64,000 nt of DNA. Origin: Ciona savignyi. Taxonomy: Eukaryota; Chordata; Ascidiacea; Phlebobranchia; Cionidae. Both the position numbers and the translations under genes were made by a program. Below the pieces are notes generated by a model that made no database searches, was not told the DNA's origin, and saw only the letters and a list, made by a program, of their open reading frames with translations. Below, one piece after another: positions 1-14,100 of the stretch; within the stretch, counting starts at the first letter, position 1; every line of letters begins with the position of its first letter. The DNA lies in the NCBI GenBank assembly GCA_000149265.1, contig CH003173.1, positions 1 to 64,000 of the forward strand. Direction: 5' to 3'.

Positions 1-3000
1 CTTCACCACCACGAACTGCACGAGGAGGGCAACCACGAGTCCGATGCCGATCGCGATCCCCACATCAGCGAGTGTGGATAGTTGGTTGAAACCCAGCACT
101 GCGGTGGACCAGTGGTTAGTTGGGTGGGTGTTGGGTGTCAGCGGGGGGGTTGTGGGATCAAAATTCACCACTTTTATTTTGTGTTTTTAATGCATTCTCT
201 GCCTGAACCCAGTATTTTAAACTAATATCTTAAATGATACAACCCAATAACAGGGGGCTGTGAAGTTATGTCAGGTGTTCGGCAGTAAGAAATATTTGCT
301 AAGTTAGTCTACATTGAGTGGATTAATGAGTTGTAATAAACTAGTTGGACCATCTCAATCAGATACAACACACTGTTGTAACAAGGTATGAAGATATCAA
401 ATATACGACTGGCCAGCTATGCAGGACAAAGTTGTTTTTGTGCATAGCTGGCCGATAGAACACAATGTACAGGAATGTCCGAACAACAATCTGAAGCACT
501 TTGTCACACAATACTTACATGGTGCACCTGAGAAAAACACTGAGAAACAGTTGATGCCGATGGTGCAACCGTACATTATCGGCAGCGCAATCAAACCCGG
601 GTAAACTGGATCATCCTATGGAGATAACAATTTGTTGTTGGGACAGAAAATTATTGCTCATTTCCCATGCTTTATTACTTTTTTATACATTATGTCCAAG
701 AAGTAATATTTGTAAAGTTTTAAGTTGAAGGGAAGAGTTTAATCTTAAGATTATAATCTTGTGTATCACATCTTACACACCCATATGATAATAATAACAA
801 TAGTAAAATATCAATTTATTCATATTTTCAATTCTCTTATAGAATTTAACCTTCACAAATATTACTTGACATAATGTTAAATCTGTAAAATAAAAAGTAT
901 ATTTCCAACAAATTGAAAAAATTAACCCCCAAACACAATAAGTTAAGACATAAAGATACAATGTTCCCATTATGTAAAACCCACACATATGTAGCCGGCT
1001 ATATATACACATGCATAAGTAGCATGTACGCTGGAGGGCAAGTTATATTTATAAACAGACAGCGATTGACAGAACAACCAAGATTATCTGACAATCAAGT
1101 ATCTGTACGGCAGCATATTGTGCTAATTGTGGATCCCAAGCTTAATATCACCATGCACCAAATAAAAGTCGTAAAACGGTTTGAGCAATAAAGTAATAAG
1201 ATACACAAACAAGCAAGCAAACTGACAAAGCACATTGACAGAATGTGTCAACTCAGGACTGACTTTGGTTAGGAATGTCATTCAAGAATTCAAGAATCGA
1301 TTCAAATAGGAAATATCCGAATTATTTTTGGATTTAAACAATTTAAAAAAAGTATTTTTTTGCTTGTTAAATTTTTTTATTGCAGTTTAAAATTCTCAAC
1401 CCAAAATTATAAATTCTAGAGACCAAACTGATTCTGATCACGACAACCCTAGCTCTGACACCAGTATGTGAAAAACAATAAACCAAATTTACGCTTGGCC
1501 ATAAATCAATAGTGAATACAATCATAGATCATTTAATAATAAAGTTCAAAGTGCAGTAAGTGGGGAAGTTGGTAATAAACAAGTTTGAAGTTCAACTAAA
1601 CAGTTATAGGCAAAGAACTTTTAAGTTTTACGAGAAGTTTTATACTCGGTCTCCAGTTATAAATCTCTGGTATTTAAAGTGTCACTTTTAGTCAAGTGGC
1701 CACTTATCATGAAGTTTGCATTATGTGCATACAATAATATGTAGTCACTACGGGTTGCTTGGTACATATGTATGAAATGTATGGAAATGAAAATACCTTC
1801 TGAAATATAAGCACTCGAAGAAGAACATAAAACGCAGCAGCCATCCCTCCAGCTAGTAATGGCGACAGGAACCACGATGCCACTGGAAAAACAGGATTCA
1901 AATAGAATTTGGAACAATTCCTCCAGGGGTTATTTTTTTACTAATTGTCACTTGTGTTTATGACACATTCATAAAATATATTTGGTATTCAGTGAAAATT
2001 ATGTGATTGAATAAATGGTATTTTGTAAAAAAGGTGTTGCTAAATTATTATGAAAAACATATGACACATCACTTGCCTATAAGACCCATTTTGAGCCAAT
2101 TCACACCGATTGCACCATGAGCAACCAGTGAGAAACCAACGGTCGCTCCCACGATGCTGTGAGTTCCAGACACCGGCAGTTTGAGGAAAGTTGCGATCAA
2201 CTGCCACAAGCCGGACGCTGTGAATCGGAAATACAAGTCAACAGCAAAATACACAAAGTATCGTTTGACCGCTGTCAATGACTTGCTGACACAAGCCATT
2301 TAAATCGAGTCGATATGTTTACCCACCAAACATCGCGCTTATTTCTCCCACCATCAGCAGAGCTTCTTGCCCGTGGTATATATCGACATCTATTATTCCC
2401 TTGCGGATCGTGGCACCCACTTTTGCACCCAGCAGTATTGCACCAAGAGTCTCGAAGATAGAAGCCAATATACATGCCTTTTGGAGGGAAAATCAAACTT
2501 GATAATGCATAATACAATGTGTAATAACGTGGTGAAAGCATAAAAAAATTACTTAGGTAAATCCACGGAAAATTAAAAGAAGGGAAGGAGGAATGAGATG
2601 AAACTTCTCATTAAAATGAAGTTATTATTAAAGTACCTGTTATTCAAAGGTTTACAATAATTTTACGACTTTTATAACAAAGAAAGTTTGTGGCATCCAA
2701 GCAAACCCACAAAAAACCTGGGTAATGTAAATGGCATCCCCGTTAGAAACCGCTGTGCTAGTTAAATGACTAAAGTAAAATAAAGATAATTTCCCAACAT
2801 TACTATGTGCTGACTGCCACTGCTAGTTATAGTTTAATGGTGATTGGAGAACAATCTGGTCCGGGTTGGAATTTATAGTTTAATAATAAGTGATGGTACA
2901 AATGCAAGAAATGACATTGCACATCACAAATGAGAATTTAAACCACTAACTACACAGGGAGCAGTCGTTAATAACATGTGAAACCACAGGTTTAACCACA

Positions 3001-3872
3001 GCTTTACGACCATTGATAACAAGATGTCCTTGACATTTTAGCTGATGCGTGACCCACAGACTGTAAGGATGCATTGTTGCGGAAAGTCATTGTTAGCATC
3101 ACCCAAAGGTACTTAATATGTCAACCAGTAGATGTGGGAATAAGTTGGTTGACGCAAGTTGTTGTTTTTTACTGTTACAAGCGTAAAGGGAATAATAAAA
3201 ACAGTTATTATTGTAATAATAATAACGGACATTTTAATAAAACTGACAAAAATCAGCAGATAAAACTGCATAGCACAATACCTAACATACCGGTATCAGT
3301 TAATAACAGAACTGCTAAAACACATGGCATTTACCCATTCCAGAAATAACGACTGTTGTATCAAGATGTGCTATTTGAGGTTTTATAACAGTCAACAATA
3401 AAATAAGGGAAGGAGGAAAACTGCTCATTAAAACTATGGAAACTAATTCTAACCGTTCCCCAAACACTAATTCCACCCCAAAAACTAAGTCCTAGCCCAG
3501 CCCTAATTCTAACCCTATAATGACATAATAATAATTTTAGTGAGCAGTGTTCCTCCTTTCTTACTTCCCATATTCCCTGCTTTTAGTTTTTTTCCAATAA
3601 CTTTGTACAAGAAAAGAATCCACCAAAAATAACATGGTTAATATCCCACGTACCTGCTTGAGTGTGAGAGTTCCAGCACCGACAGTCGTTCCGAAACTGT
3701 TTGCGACGTCATTTGCACCAACTGCGAAGGCCAGGATAAACGCAATAATAAATCCCGTTATTAATATCCACAAAACGTCCGATTGAAATTGTTCGACTGA
3801 AAATGGGGAAGTCACAGTACTTATTGCTGAAGTAACAGAAGAAATGGCTTGGGTGATGGCAGTTGTAGCCAT
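1..3872 (-). CDS. SLC20A: Sodium-dependent phosphate transporter, SLC20/PiT family (N-terminal part, runs off left edge)
   Basis: Pi/Na+ symporter of the plasma membrane. Six exons are visible: 3654-3872, 2327-2477, 2077-2217, 1797-1882, 519-615 and 1-98 (partial). Splice phases are consistent through all five junctions and give 264 codons. Residues 1-30 are Ser/Thr-rich. A membrane segment follows (about 34-51), then the family signature [10 protein letters not shown] at residues 52-61. The second exon continues with the [13 protein letters not shown] stretch. The third carries the second signature half, [20 protein letters not shown], and the fourth a membrane helix ([11 protein letters not shown]). 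The fifth has YGCTIGIN and FSGAP. The ATG at 3872 is chosen because it opens the exon carrying the signature and sits just upstream of the first helix. The intron after the third exon uses a GC donor. The large intracellular loop and C-terminal half lie outside the window. Which vertebrate paralogue (SLC20A1 or A2) is closest was not resolved. Confidence 0.9.
2071..2080 (-). other. Non-canonical GC splice donor in the PiT gene
   Basis: After ...CTTATAG the intron opens GCAAGT. This is the only cut that joins in frame (G|TG = Val) to the CCAG acceptor at 1883 and restores the conserved helix. GC-AG introns normally show this strong AG|GCAAGT context. Confidence 0.8.
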
Positions 3873-5195
3873 CTTTCTCAGTTGATTTTGAACTTTAGTT
3901 TCTTGAGGTGGTTTCTATATAGTTGATAGTGTATTAAGACGTTTATTTAATTAGCATACACTATAATGATAGCTTGAATATATGTACTTTTTTTATTAAA
4001 ATATGTATTACAAAAACAAATTACTTAAAAGGTTAGTGATTGTATAAAAACACTTACTACATACCACGCAGTTTAAACTACAGTTTATTGTCATTTAAAT
4101 TGAATAAACTATCCTTAATTTTATTAAAATTAAAACTACGGTTATGTACTTACATCAGCTTTCTACTCACAAAATGTAATCAGTAACTTCACACGCTTGT
4201 TTCAATAATCCATGGTTGGCAAACAAGTCTAACGAGCGACTTCAGACGAGTGATTTACAACACGTGCTGAGTACAAACACTGCTGTACTCGATGGCCAGC
4301 TTTCCACGTGGATAGCGCAATGGCGACCAGGGTTTTCGCGCGTATATTTTGCATGAGAATCGAATTACATTTTGTAGTGGTCTTTCCGGCCCGACCTCGT
4401 GCTCGATTGGCTGGTGGTTGGTAAACAGAAATTTAATCCCCTAACTGTGTCCGGTCGGATACATGAGATGGTAAAGGGTCGCCGGTTTGGATGCACTCAC
4501 AGGGTTGATAAATTGGTAACAGCAGTTGTGATGAGTAATTTGACGACAACCGGCGTGATAAAGCTTCCGTGCGTTTTTTAATTTACTCGGATAAAGCAAG
4601 AATGCCCAATTTATTTCGGCCGCGCAAAGTAAACAGCGGTGTATTAGACCTAATAGCTTCGAGGGTTTGTACGACGTCTTTTTGCTGAAGCGTTCAGGTT
4701 CGAAACTGACCCCCTGGCTGGTCGGTTGTATCCTTGGGCAAGGCACTTAACGGCCTGAACCCAGTGTATTAATGGTTTCTACTAAATTGAAGGAACGTGT
4801 CTATCATACACAACACACTGTAATAACTACGTTAACCCGACTACTCAGTAAATAAACTCAGCCAATACGTCACGCGTCAGTCAATATTAACAGGCAATGA
4901 ATATTAAGTGATAAGAGAAGCAGTAGCATAATGTTGACAATTGTATTGCACATATTTGTATCACAATCAAGTCGTATCATTGAGCTGTATATTCGATCAC
5001 TTTGCAATAGAAAACATGGTGTACTTTAAAATGCTTTTGAGATAATTTGCGTGAAGATATACAGGAAATAAAGTATTTTGATTGGTTGTCAAGAAAAATG
5101 GCACAGATTAGTTGACCTTATTTTCTAAAACGCAATTAAACTAATAAATGGTCTATAAAAGACAATTGCACAGGTTATTAAAATATAAAATAAAA
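3873..5195. other. Intergenic DNA between the PiT gene start and the WDR81 stop
   Basis: Both flanking genes are on the minus strand, so this holds the PiT promoter and 5' UTR side and the WDR81 3' flank. I see no coding exon. A SINE fragment lies at about 4680-4850. No convincing core promoter motif was identified. Confidence 0.6.
4680..4850 (+). repeat. SINE family A, truncated copy
   Basis: Contains the box-B-like caggttcgaaactg, then the core ccttgggcaaggcactta and catacacaacacactg. Confidence 0.75.
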
Positions 5196-8100
5196 CTAAG
5201 CGAGAAGTTTAACCGATCCACTGTCTGAGGCCATCAGGAGCTGACGTTTCATCGGCAAAATGCAGAACGTCGACAAAGTACCTTTGAGAGTGTCGGACCT
5301 GAGCTTTGTAACAGTGGTTGGCTTATCGTAATGCATTCTTGCCATTCTGCTGATCTGGTATTATGTTTGTGGACGTTAGGAATATTTATTTATAAGTTCC
5401 TGCATATGTGGTGCAGTGGTTAGGTTGGCTGTTTGAAACCAATGGGTGCCTGGTTCAATACATACCCTGGTAATTAAATCTGTAACATTCACACCGACAA
5501 AATAGCTTGGTGGGTTAGTGCGTTGGCTTACACCCAAAAGGTTGCAGGTGCAAACCGGTCACTAGCAAGTCGGTTGTGTCCTTGGACAAGACACTCATCA
5601 GACATTGCCTGAACCCAGCGGAATAATGGGTTCTACCAAATTAAAGGAACGTCTCAATCGTACACAACACACTTTAATATCCCAGGTAACCTGCCGACAA
5701 GGTTATCTGACAATTGCCTGTGTTAATTCCATGTATTTCCAATCACAGGTAAAATAATCAAATTTCCCATGTGCACCACTAATCTATTGAATGAAGTGAA
5801 TCCATGCACCTTCATCAGTCCCCATGTGATGCAATCGATGGACGTTGATCCGATTGGAAGTTGACCCGGATATGACCTCGTTGTGGTAGGTTCGTACCAT
5901 CGTCACAGGCTCTGTGATCGACCGATACACCATGCGTGGTTTCGTGCTCGTCGTGTCCCAGTGCTGTGGTTCATATGTGGTTGAAAGTGTCGTTCTGGAC
6001 CGTGACATTGCAAAATGACATTGTAACTTTAAACATTATGTTAAATTGAAATGAAGTTATATTTTCATATTATTGGGGTGGAATTACTGCTTGCCGGGGT
6101 AATTGGGAAAATTTTGTCAATTAAAATATTTTCTTTTTTAAACACCATATAGTTAAAAGGTAAAATTTAATAAACAAAATATTGTTTGCGTTCAATTCCT
6201 TACTGCTATGGTCTGGTCCATGGAGGCAGTGAGGAAATGATCGCCGACCACACATGATGTAGTGATGTCACTATCGTGGGCTTGCCACATCCGCAGTATC
6301 GGACCCATCCGCACATCGATCAGCGATATGAAGCCGGATGAGAAGCCAACGGCCACCCAGTTCCCATTCGTGCACATTGTCCTTGGAATAACAAGTTATA
6401 AAGCAAAACATATGATGGTCTGGTGTCACCTATATATATATATGGGGGGTATGATAGACTGAGCAAAACATCAAAAGGCAACAGTTTTACAAGACATTTC
6501 AAACATTATTACAAGACTTTTGGTGCTTTATTTCGTTTTCAAGGCAATCTTATTATATATAATTCCCATTGGATGCGATATGAACAACACCCTCATTCAG
6601 TTTTATTGGAACCTATTGTTCTATGTCCGTTAAGTGGCTTTCTTAAGGACACAACTGACTAGCTAGAGACCAGTTACAAACCCGCAATCATTCGACTAAA
6701 AGGCAACTCACTACCCCACCAAGCCATCCAGTCGCATAGAACACACCTGACCACCCCCACTGATGCGCCGACGGTTGTCTTGTACTCCTGCGCCACGTAC
6801 TGACTACGCACGTCGATGAGCTTGATGAATGCATCGCTGTTTGCGGCCAGCACAGCACGTTGGGGGGAGGGCAGCGCTGTCATCGATACAATTCCCGACT
6901 TGAACTCGGAGCTGTCAAATGTTACTACCTGGGTGGAAAAGATATTGTTTTAAAAGAAAATTTTAAATGAGGAGTAAAATGAAAAAATGAAAAAAAGAAG
7001 CAAGGGCTGTAAATTGCATTATAATATATTATAATAAGTCCTACTGGTCAGGAAAATCTAGCTTCGGTTCAGAATGCTTTATATTGTGTTATGTCCTATA
7101 ATATTGGGTCAGAAAAACCTTGGGGAATTAACCCAAGTCGTAACTTCGATTGCCACCAAAGTTCTGAGTTTCTAACCTTACATTATAGGACTTGTTATAT
7201 TGTCATACATGAAGCTTGATATTTCAAAGCACACCATTTTATAAGGTTGTTTCAACAAGCCTCAACAAATACTGCACAACTAAGACACCAGCTATTCGGT
7301 TGTCCAATGTAGGCCACCCTGGTGCAGAATTTGGGAACCTTATGGGAACCATTGAGATGGAATATCAACTTTTATTCTGCCCCACATTATGGAATTTGGT
7401 TACAAACCACATTTATATGAAATATCATATAGGTTCCCCCCATGACCCAACCCACCATTTGCCCGGTGTATGGATCCCACACATGCACTGATCCATCGCA
7501 GGTTAATATGGTGTTGTCGGATTCCAATATGCTGATATGGGATGGTGTCTTCTTGTGACCACGGTATGTGAATGATGGTTGGATGGTGTCGCACGTGCTG
7601 GTGTGCAACGACCATATCTTCACCATCTTGTCCTTCCCACCAGTGACGAACCATTCCTCCGAGTTGTTCACACACATTGACCTGCGGGACAACCGAACTT
7701 GTTTGGATGTTTGATTTGCTGTTTAAAGCAACAGCTGGTATTGATCTGACCAACTCTTGTAAAATGGTTCTGAAGTAAATCTTGCAAAACTTGGTAAAAA
7801 ATTAATTATTAGCGGATAACATCTGGTAGAACTGTGTAAATATTTTTTATGCCATTAAGTTCAGCCGGTAAAGCAATATCTCTTGTTATATAGCCAGAAG
7901 ATGCAAGGTAATCTAAAGATTTGCGTTATAATAACACCCGTTTTTCCAGTCACCGAAATAAACCTGAATATCCAAATTCTTTCCTACTAACCAACTCATT
8001 TTACCGACTAAAATTGCAAGGTCAGCATAATTTTAGCTACATTTTAAGGGTGAAACCAAGTTACCGAACGGCTCCACTATGGCCAGCAAAGCTCTGCAAA

Positions 8101-11100
8101 TCGATCTGATTGAAATGAATGTGATTGTCGGTATCTGGAAGTCCAATCTCGTGCTCCCAATACGCCAACCAATTCCCCGTCAACTGGCAGTTTTCGTTCT
8201 CTACAAAAACAAGAGGTTTTTGTTTAATTTTTTATATATTTATTTACCTAAATTTCTACTTGGTAGTATTGAGTTTAAGTTTAATTACATTTTGCCCATA
8301 TAACGATGAAAAAAATACATCTTGACGTTATAAAACAACTATATGTACCGTTCAAGTCTTTCCTTTGTGCCTTTGTTTCATCATTGGGGTCACAGGGGTC
8401 ACGGGGGTCATGTGGGTCGTTGGGTCTTGCTTCGTTGGCCTCATGGAACACGATTTGGTTACCCACCATCGTGATATTGGAGGGGGAAGCCCCTGATGCC
8501 CCGGTGGCTTCCTGTATGTGGTATTGGGTAACAACATTAGTGCCCCAGAGTTATGGGATAATATCAGTGGTTACTGGTCAATTTTCTCCAAAGGCAAATC
8601 ACTTAGCATACACCCAGTGGATTGTTAGGCTCTACTAAACTATTAACCGGCCTTCAACATAAAATATACCAAACCACAAAGCTTCGGCAACTACATGGTC
8701 TTAAGACTGATGTAATACCTGTTTCATCAAACCAAAGCCAAATTAAGCCAGAAGTTATTTGAATGTTTCATTTAACTGCTAGAATACTCAGCATCGGGTT
8801 TCAATCATATGACCCTTTGGCTGATGGTCTAACATGTGACCACTCAACCGGCTAGATTGATAAATAACTGGTTCCATCATCTCCACCATACCAACCAACA
8901 CCCCATGCATCCACCCAACTACCTTGTTACCCACACCCCCATGCTCAGCAAGCCGATTCTCAAACTTGGAGCTGAGTTTCCAAATCACATCATGGTGTGG
9001 GTTCAATATCCGCTCCATATGGAAGCCCCCCATCAATCTGGTGAATGGCACGTATGCGTGGTACGCTGTTTCGGGGCAGAATGTCTCGGATATTTCGGCG
9101 ATAATTTTATCATCGTTCTCAGTGTTCACTAATGATTTGTCTTTGCTCGAGTTGCTTGAAATATTCTGGAATCGTAAGTTAACGAAAGTTCTTAGAACGT
9201 CAATAAATTGAATTTTTTAGTTTTTAAATTTTTAAATCTTGTTTAATAAGTAGAAGAACATTTATGAGAAACAAATCAATCAATAGAGCTATTGTATGCA
9301 ATTCTCGTTAAAATAAAACAATTAAACATGAAAAGTTATGTGTAGTTAATAATCGTTCCAAAATAAAAGTTAGAATGGATCAGTTTTAACAGTAAGCACA
9401 GCTGGAAAAAATGGCAGTGCCCAACGGTGCTACATGGACATTTGTGTTAAAGATCTTATTCGAAAGTCATTTAAACTGCGTAGTTAAAAAAACGTCTGTA
9501 AATTTCTGGAGATATTTATAAACTACCAAAATGGGCGGTAAGAGTAGCTAATTCAACATTTGACAAAAAACAACAACATATTTTTAAGGGATTTTTGGAA
9601 CACGGACAATAAAATATCATGTTGCAGCGTGAAACAACTGATTAATAAATAACGAGAATAAATATTACAACGAGAATCAAACAGAGCAACGTACCACACT
9701 CTCAGTGCTTCCATTCATAGAGTTGGAGGAATCAGATATCCACGAGTCGTTTAATCGAGTTGAATGGATGGCTGCGGTGATGGAGTCGGTGGCTGGTTCT
9801 AAACTCCGTGGTATCGTGATGGAGGTCTCTTTTGGCTGGGGGGGAGGGGGGATTTAGAGATTTAATATTCATGTTTATCCCCGTGAATGGGAAAACCAAG
9901 GGGGTTAACACACGGGCAATCGTAAGGTGTGCTAACATTGACCAAATAAAATTTTCCGGTACACCAAATATTAATTACACATTCATTATACAAATATAAT
10001 TTAATAGTTGACTCATTAATATAGATTCGAAACATTAGTCCCAACATAGTTGTGTGAAATTCCCTTAGACTAGTGTATTGATGCATCAAACAAACACAAA
10101 TAGTGGCTACTACAAAAGAAAAGGAAGTTATCAAACCATTGAAACCATTGAAACCTACCGATATTGTATTCCCACCATCATTCACCAAGCCATTCCTTCC
10201 ATTTTGTATCGGCGTGGTGTAATTGCTGGAGATAATAAGATTTATGTTGCATATATTTCTATTGTTTATGATCGTAAATTAGGAAACCGAATATCTGAGA
10301 TTGGATACTCAAGTTAATCAACAATAACAAGAAGAAATCGTTAAATTACTTTGTGCCATTCTATCATTGCTATTGCAATGTGTTGAATTATCATGGAGAC
10401 ATTGCTACACTTTTGTTCAAACCACTAAACCACTTGGTCCTGCTTAGAGACTTCTGCAAAGACGCAACCGATAAGTTGGCTTCGATCCAACAAAAGTCAA
10501 GTCATATTCCAAGTCAAGTCAGATTCCAAGTCAAGTCAGATTCCAAGTCAAGTCAGATTCCAAGTCAAGTCATATTCCAAGTCAAGTCACCCACCTGAAG
10601 AATGACTGTAGAATCCCAGTCATCCGCTGCCGAGCCATGTCACGTCCGATACGAACCGCGATCGTCACAACCACCTTCACAGTTTTGAGACACAAGGCTT
10701 TGCGTTGGGTGCCTCCACATGGGAAGCTGGAATATACGTCGTTATTATGCACGGATATGATGTCAAGCAGAATGACATTTAGAACATTTATATATCAAGG
10801 TGGGACTCGATATTATATGGAACATTGGGTAGAGTTGTGCTTTATGATTATTTGGGGAATCAACAATTGAAATGAAAGTTGAAAAAGATTGATCATCTAT
10901 ACAGTGACCACCATTCTTATCTTAAGCAACAACACATTCTGTGCCGTTTCAATAGAATATTGGATGTTAGCTCTTATGTTTGATTAACATTACAAGCATT
11001 GTTATATCTATTCTTCCAACACGAGACACGGCATAAACGACAAATGTTCTTGGGTATGTAAGTAGTTGCAGAAAGGCTTATTCGAATGAAATTCAGCTCG

Positions 11101-14100
11101 TACATTTATAATAGATATTTTCGCCATAACAAAAGCATGAGTTTTAAATTCAAATATAACCTTTGAAAGTCCATTGGTTAGCAGGGGAACAATGCAAAGG
11201 GGGGGGGGCATTTTGCACCCCTGGCAGTCTTGCACCCCTAACTGTACGCCAATTCCCATTGTAAAGTTTCAAGGATTTATCAACTTTTTCCAATAACTAA
11301 AAAACACCTGAATTTCTTTGAAGCCAACACCCCTATGAGAGGGAGGATTATCTCCTTGGAAAGTCGACTGAGTTGATCCATCAATATCTGGTCGGTCCAG
11401 TAGGGCACGAGGTGCAACAGGACAGTGGTGGTGGCGTCCAGGGCTGCGCTCGCTCGTGGGGTGAACTTCGTGCCCGAGATCGCAGAAGATACCTGGAGGG
11501 GTGGGTGGGTATTTGTATTCTGGCAGATATCACATGATTTTCTATAACTTGTGTGGAAAATATTGGTTCGAAGTCACTACTTAAAGAACCTATGATTATT
11601 ATTGATAGATATCCTCACACAAAATTTGTTGATGCGCTTAACTTCTTTTGAAGATAGATAGAAACTACACTGTGTATATGGTTATGTTATTTAGCCAAGT
11701 TTGTTATAAAAAAATATAAATGTTTAAAAAGAATATACTGATTCTAATAAATTAAGCAAATGACACATCCCACTCACATTATAGGATAGATGTGGTATAT
11801 ACTGCAGAGTGAAGTACGACGCTCCATACATAGAAGCAGCGAATATGAGGCAATCTATCAGCGACTGGTGGTTATGCACCCGCCCCTCTGGACCTGTGGA
11901 TTTTGAAAAGAAAATTGATAATTACATACACATATATAATATGGTGTTCATTAAAGAAGATGATTCATGTTTTATGGAAAATCTCAACGGTATCACATGT
12001 ACAATCATCTGATTATTTTAGGTCCACTACTGGGTTAGCATAGCATGTTATACATTGAGTACAAACCTCAGCGACCGAGAGGAACTGAACAAAACATCCA
12101 ACTTATTGCCATGAAAACATTCCAAATAAATCAAATTTGAACATAATGTCCTATGCAATACACTATGAACAGAAAAATTAAATTTTCCGAAAAAAAGAAT
12201 TTTACTAGAGACAATTATACCATAGCAAATTGCCATATATATTTGCTATAATTTTTCCTATAAGAATCATCCATATATTTTGCAAATGCCTCAACAAATC
12301 GTGATACCATGGCTATGAAGAAAGCAAGCATTGAGGAATCCCAGCAGATGTCGTGCGATGTACTTCGATGTGAGGGTTGGTCCAAACTTCATGATGATCC
12401 ACTGTAAGCTCTCCATGGTAGCGTCTGTGGGATGTGGGATGTGGGTTTATAGCAGGGATGCATACTGGTTGGTTGGGCGGTAGTGGGTTGGGCTGTCGGA
12501 CGGAGGGTTGCTGGATCGGAACCGATGGCTGGATTGTGGTATTTTTAGCAAGGCAGTGTACAAACATTGCCTGAACCCATTGATTAACGGGTTGTACTAA
12601 AACTTAAGAAAGGTCTTATTCATACACAACAAACTGCAATAGCCCAAGAACACTGAAGTTTCACTTGCGGGAAAACTTAAAATGTGTTTTTGCTTTCATT
12701 CCGAATCAGTATGAAATGTTCTAGATTCAAAATTATTGATTCTAAAATAATGTTGAAATCGAAATTGACATTGCTAACGAAGATCCAAGTAGTCTACAGC
12801 AGTGGTTCCCAACCTTTTTTAATGTCGGGCCAAATTTCAAATTTTAGAATACGTATGAAGCCGCATGAAAACACTCATGAAAACACACTGCTTTAAAAAA
12901 ACAGTGACGTAACAATAGCGCCTTTTCACAACTTTCCTTGCCTCTAATCTTAACTATGAAGTTAAAACTCTTTTCCCAGCCTTCAAACTAAGCAAGGGTA
13001 ATTTTAGAATACTAATTTTATTTTTTTTTCTTATTAGAATCAGATTCTAATATTTTTAGGGGATTTTCTAAGGTCAATGAGAGCCGCAAGAAGGCTAGCT
13101 GGGAGCCGCGGTTGGGAATTACTGGTCTACAGCCTCAATTCAACCCAAGAACCCACCATTCCCTGCAGTAGTATTTGCGAGATGCTCAATCATCAAGCTC
13201 GGGAAAGTCTCCATGAAAACTTGCAATCCGAACCGATGGTACAACTGGATAATGAAGTGTTTCTCGTAAATCTCCGTGGCTCGCGTGTCCACCAAGTGGC
13301 CAGTATCCACCACTTTGAAGACACCAACGACAACTGGAAGCAAAAGTTTGCAGCTTTCTTTGGGGCCTGGGGGAAAATTAAGTTTACAGTAAAAACAAAT
13401 TTTCCTACTTTTCTAAATTTAAATCAAAATTATATGAATAACAATAATTTTGTTTCTAGTTCCGAATGAATTGTTGGAATAAAAATCAATCAAATCATTT
13501 CCTATTCTAATAGGATTGAATTCAAATCAAGTACACAAACAGGTATATCTGGGGACTAATTACACAATATTTCATACAGGCATTAAGGTAAATAAAATAA
13601 TACATACACCTAGCTGTACAAATGTCACACTATGGGTTAAAATTAAAAAAACATTTCCAACATATATAAGCTTAGTACATGCTCATCATGCATTTAAAAA
13701 CTTAAATAAACAAACAAATCCACTTAAAACCACCCACTTACCCAATTCCTGTGCGAGCTTGTCGAACGAGATGATGAGAAATTGCACGTTGTGCGGCAGT
13801 GGTTGATGCAGCAGCTGGATTATGTGGGGTACGAGTATGTGGAAGCCCTCTATGTGGTCGTGTAGCAGTTGTAGGAGCTCGTGAAGCATCTCAATAACGT
13901 CGGGGAAGTTGTGCTCGTGCAGGGGGGTGGTGTAGTGGTCGGTGGTCATCTGGGGGAGAATGTTTTGTTTTTCGTCAGCGTAATTATATAAATACCAATT
14001 AAGGTGGTTACATCACTTTTTCAAAGACAAAATAACTTAAAATATTTGTTGGGTAAGTTTTAATACCAAGTAAAGTGCCAGAATTAGAAATGATTAAAAT

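Noticed and set aside
1271-1451. Possible MITE with tagg...ccta ends in a PiT intron
   Set aside because: The proposed inverted ends are weak and the flanks show no target duplication.
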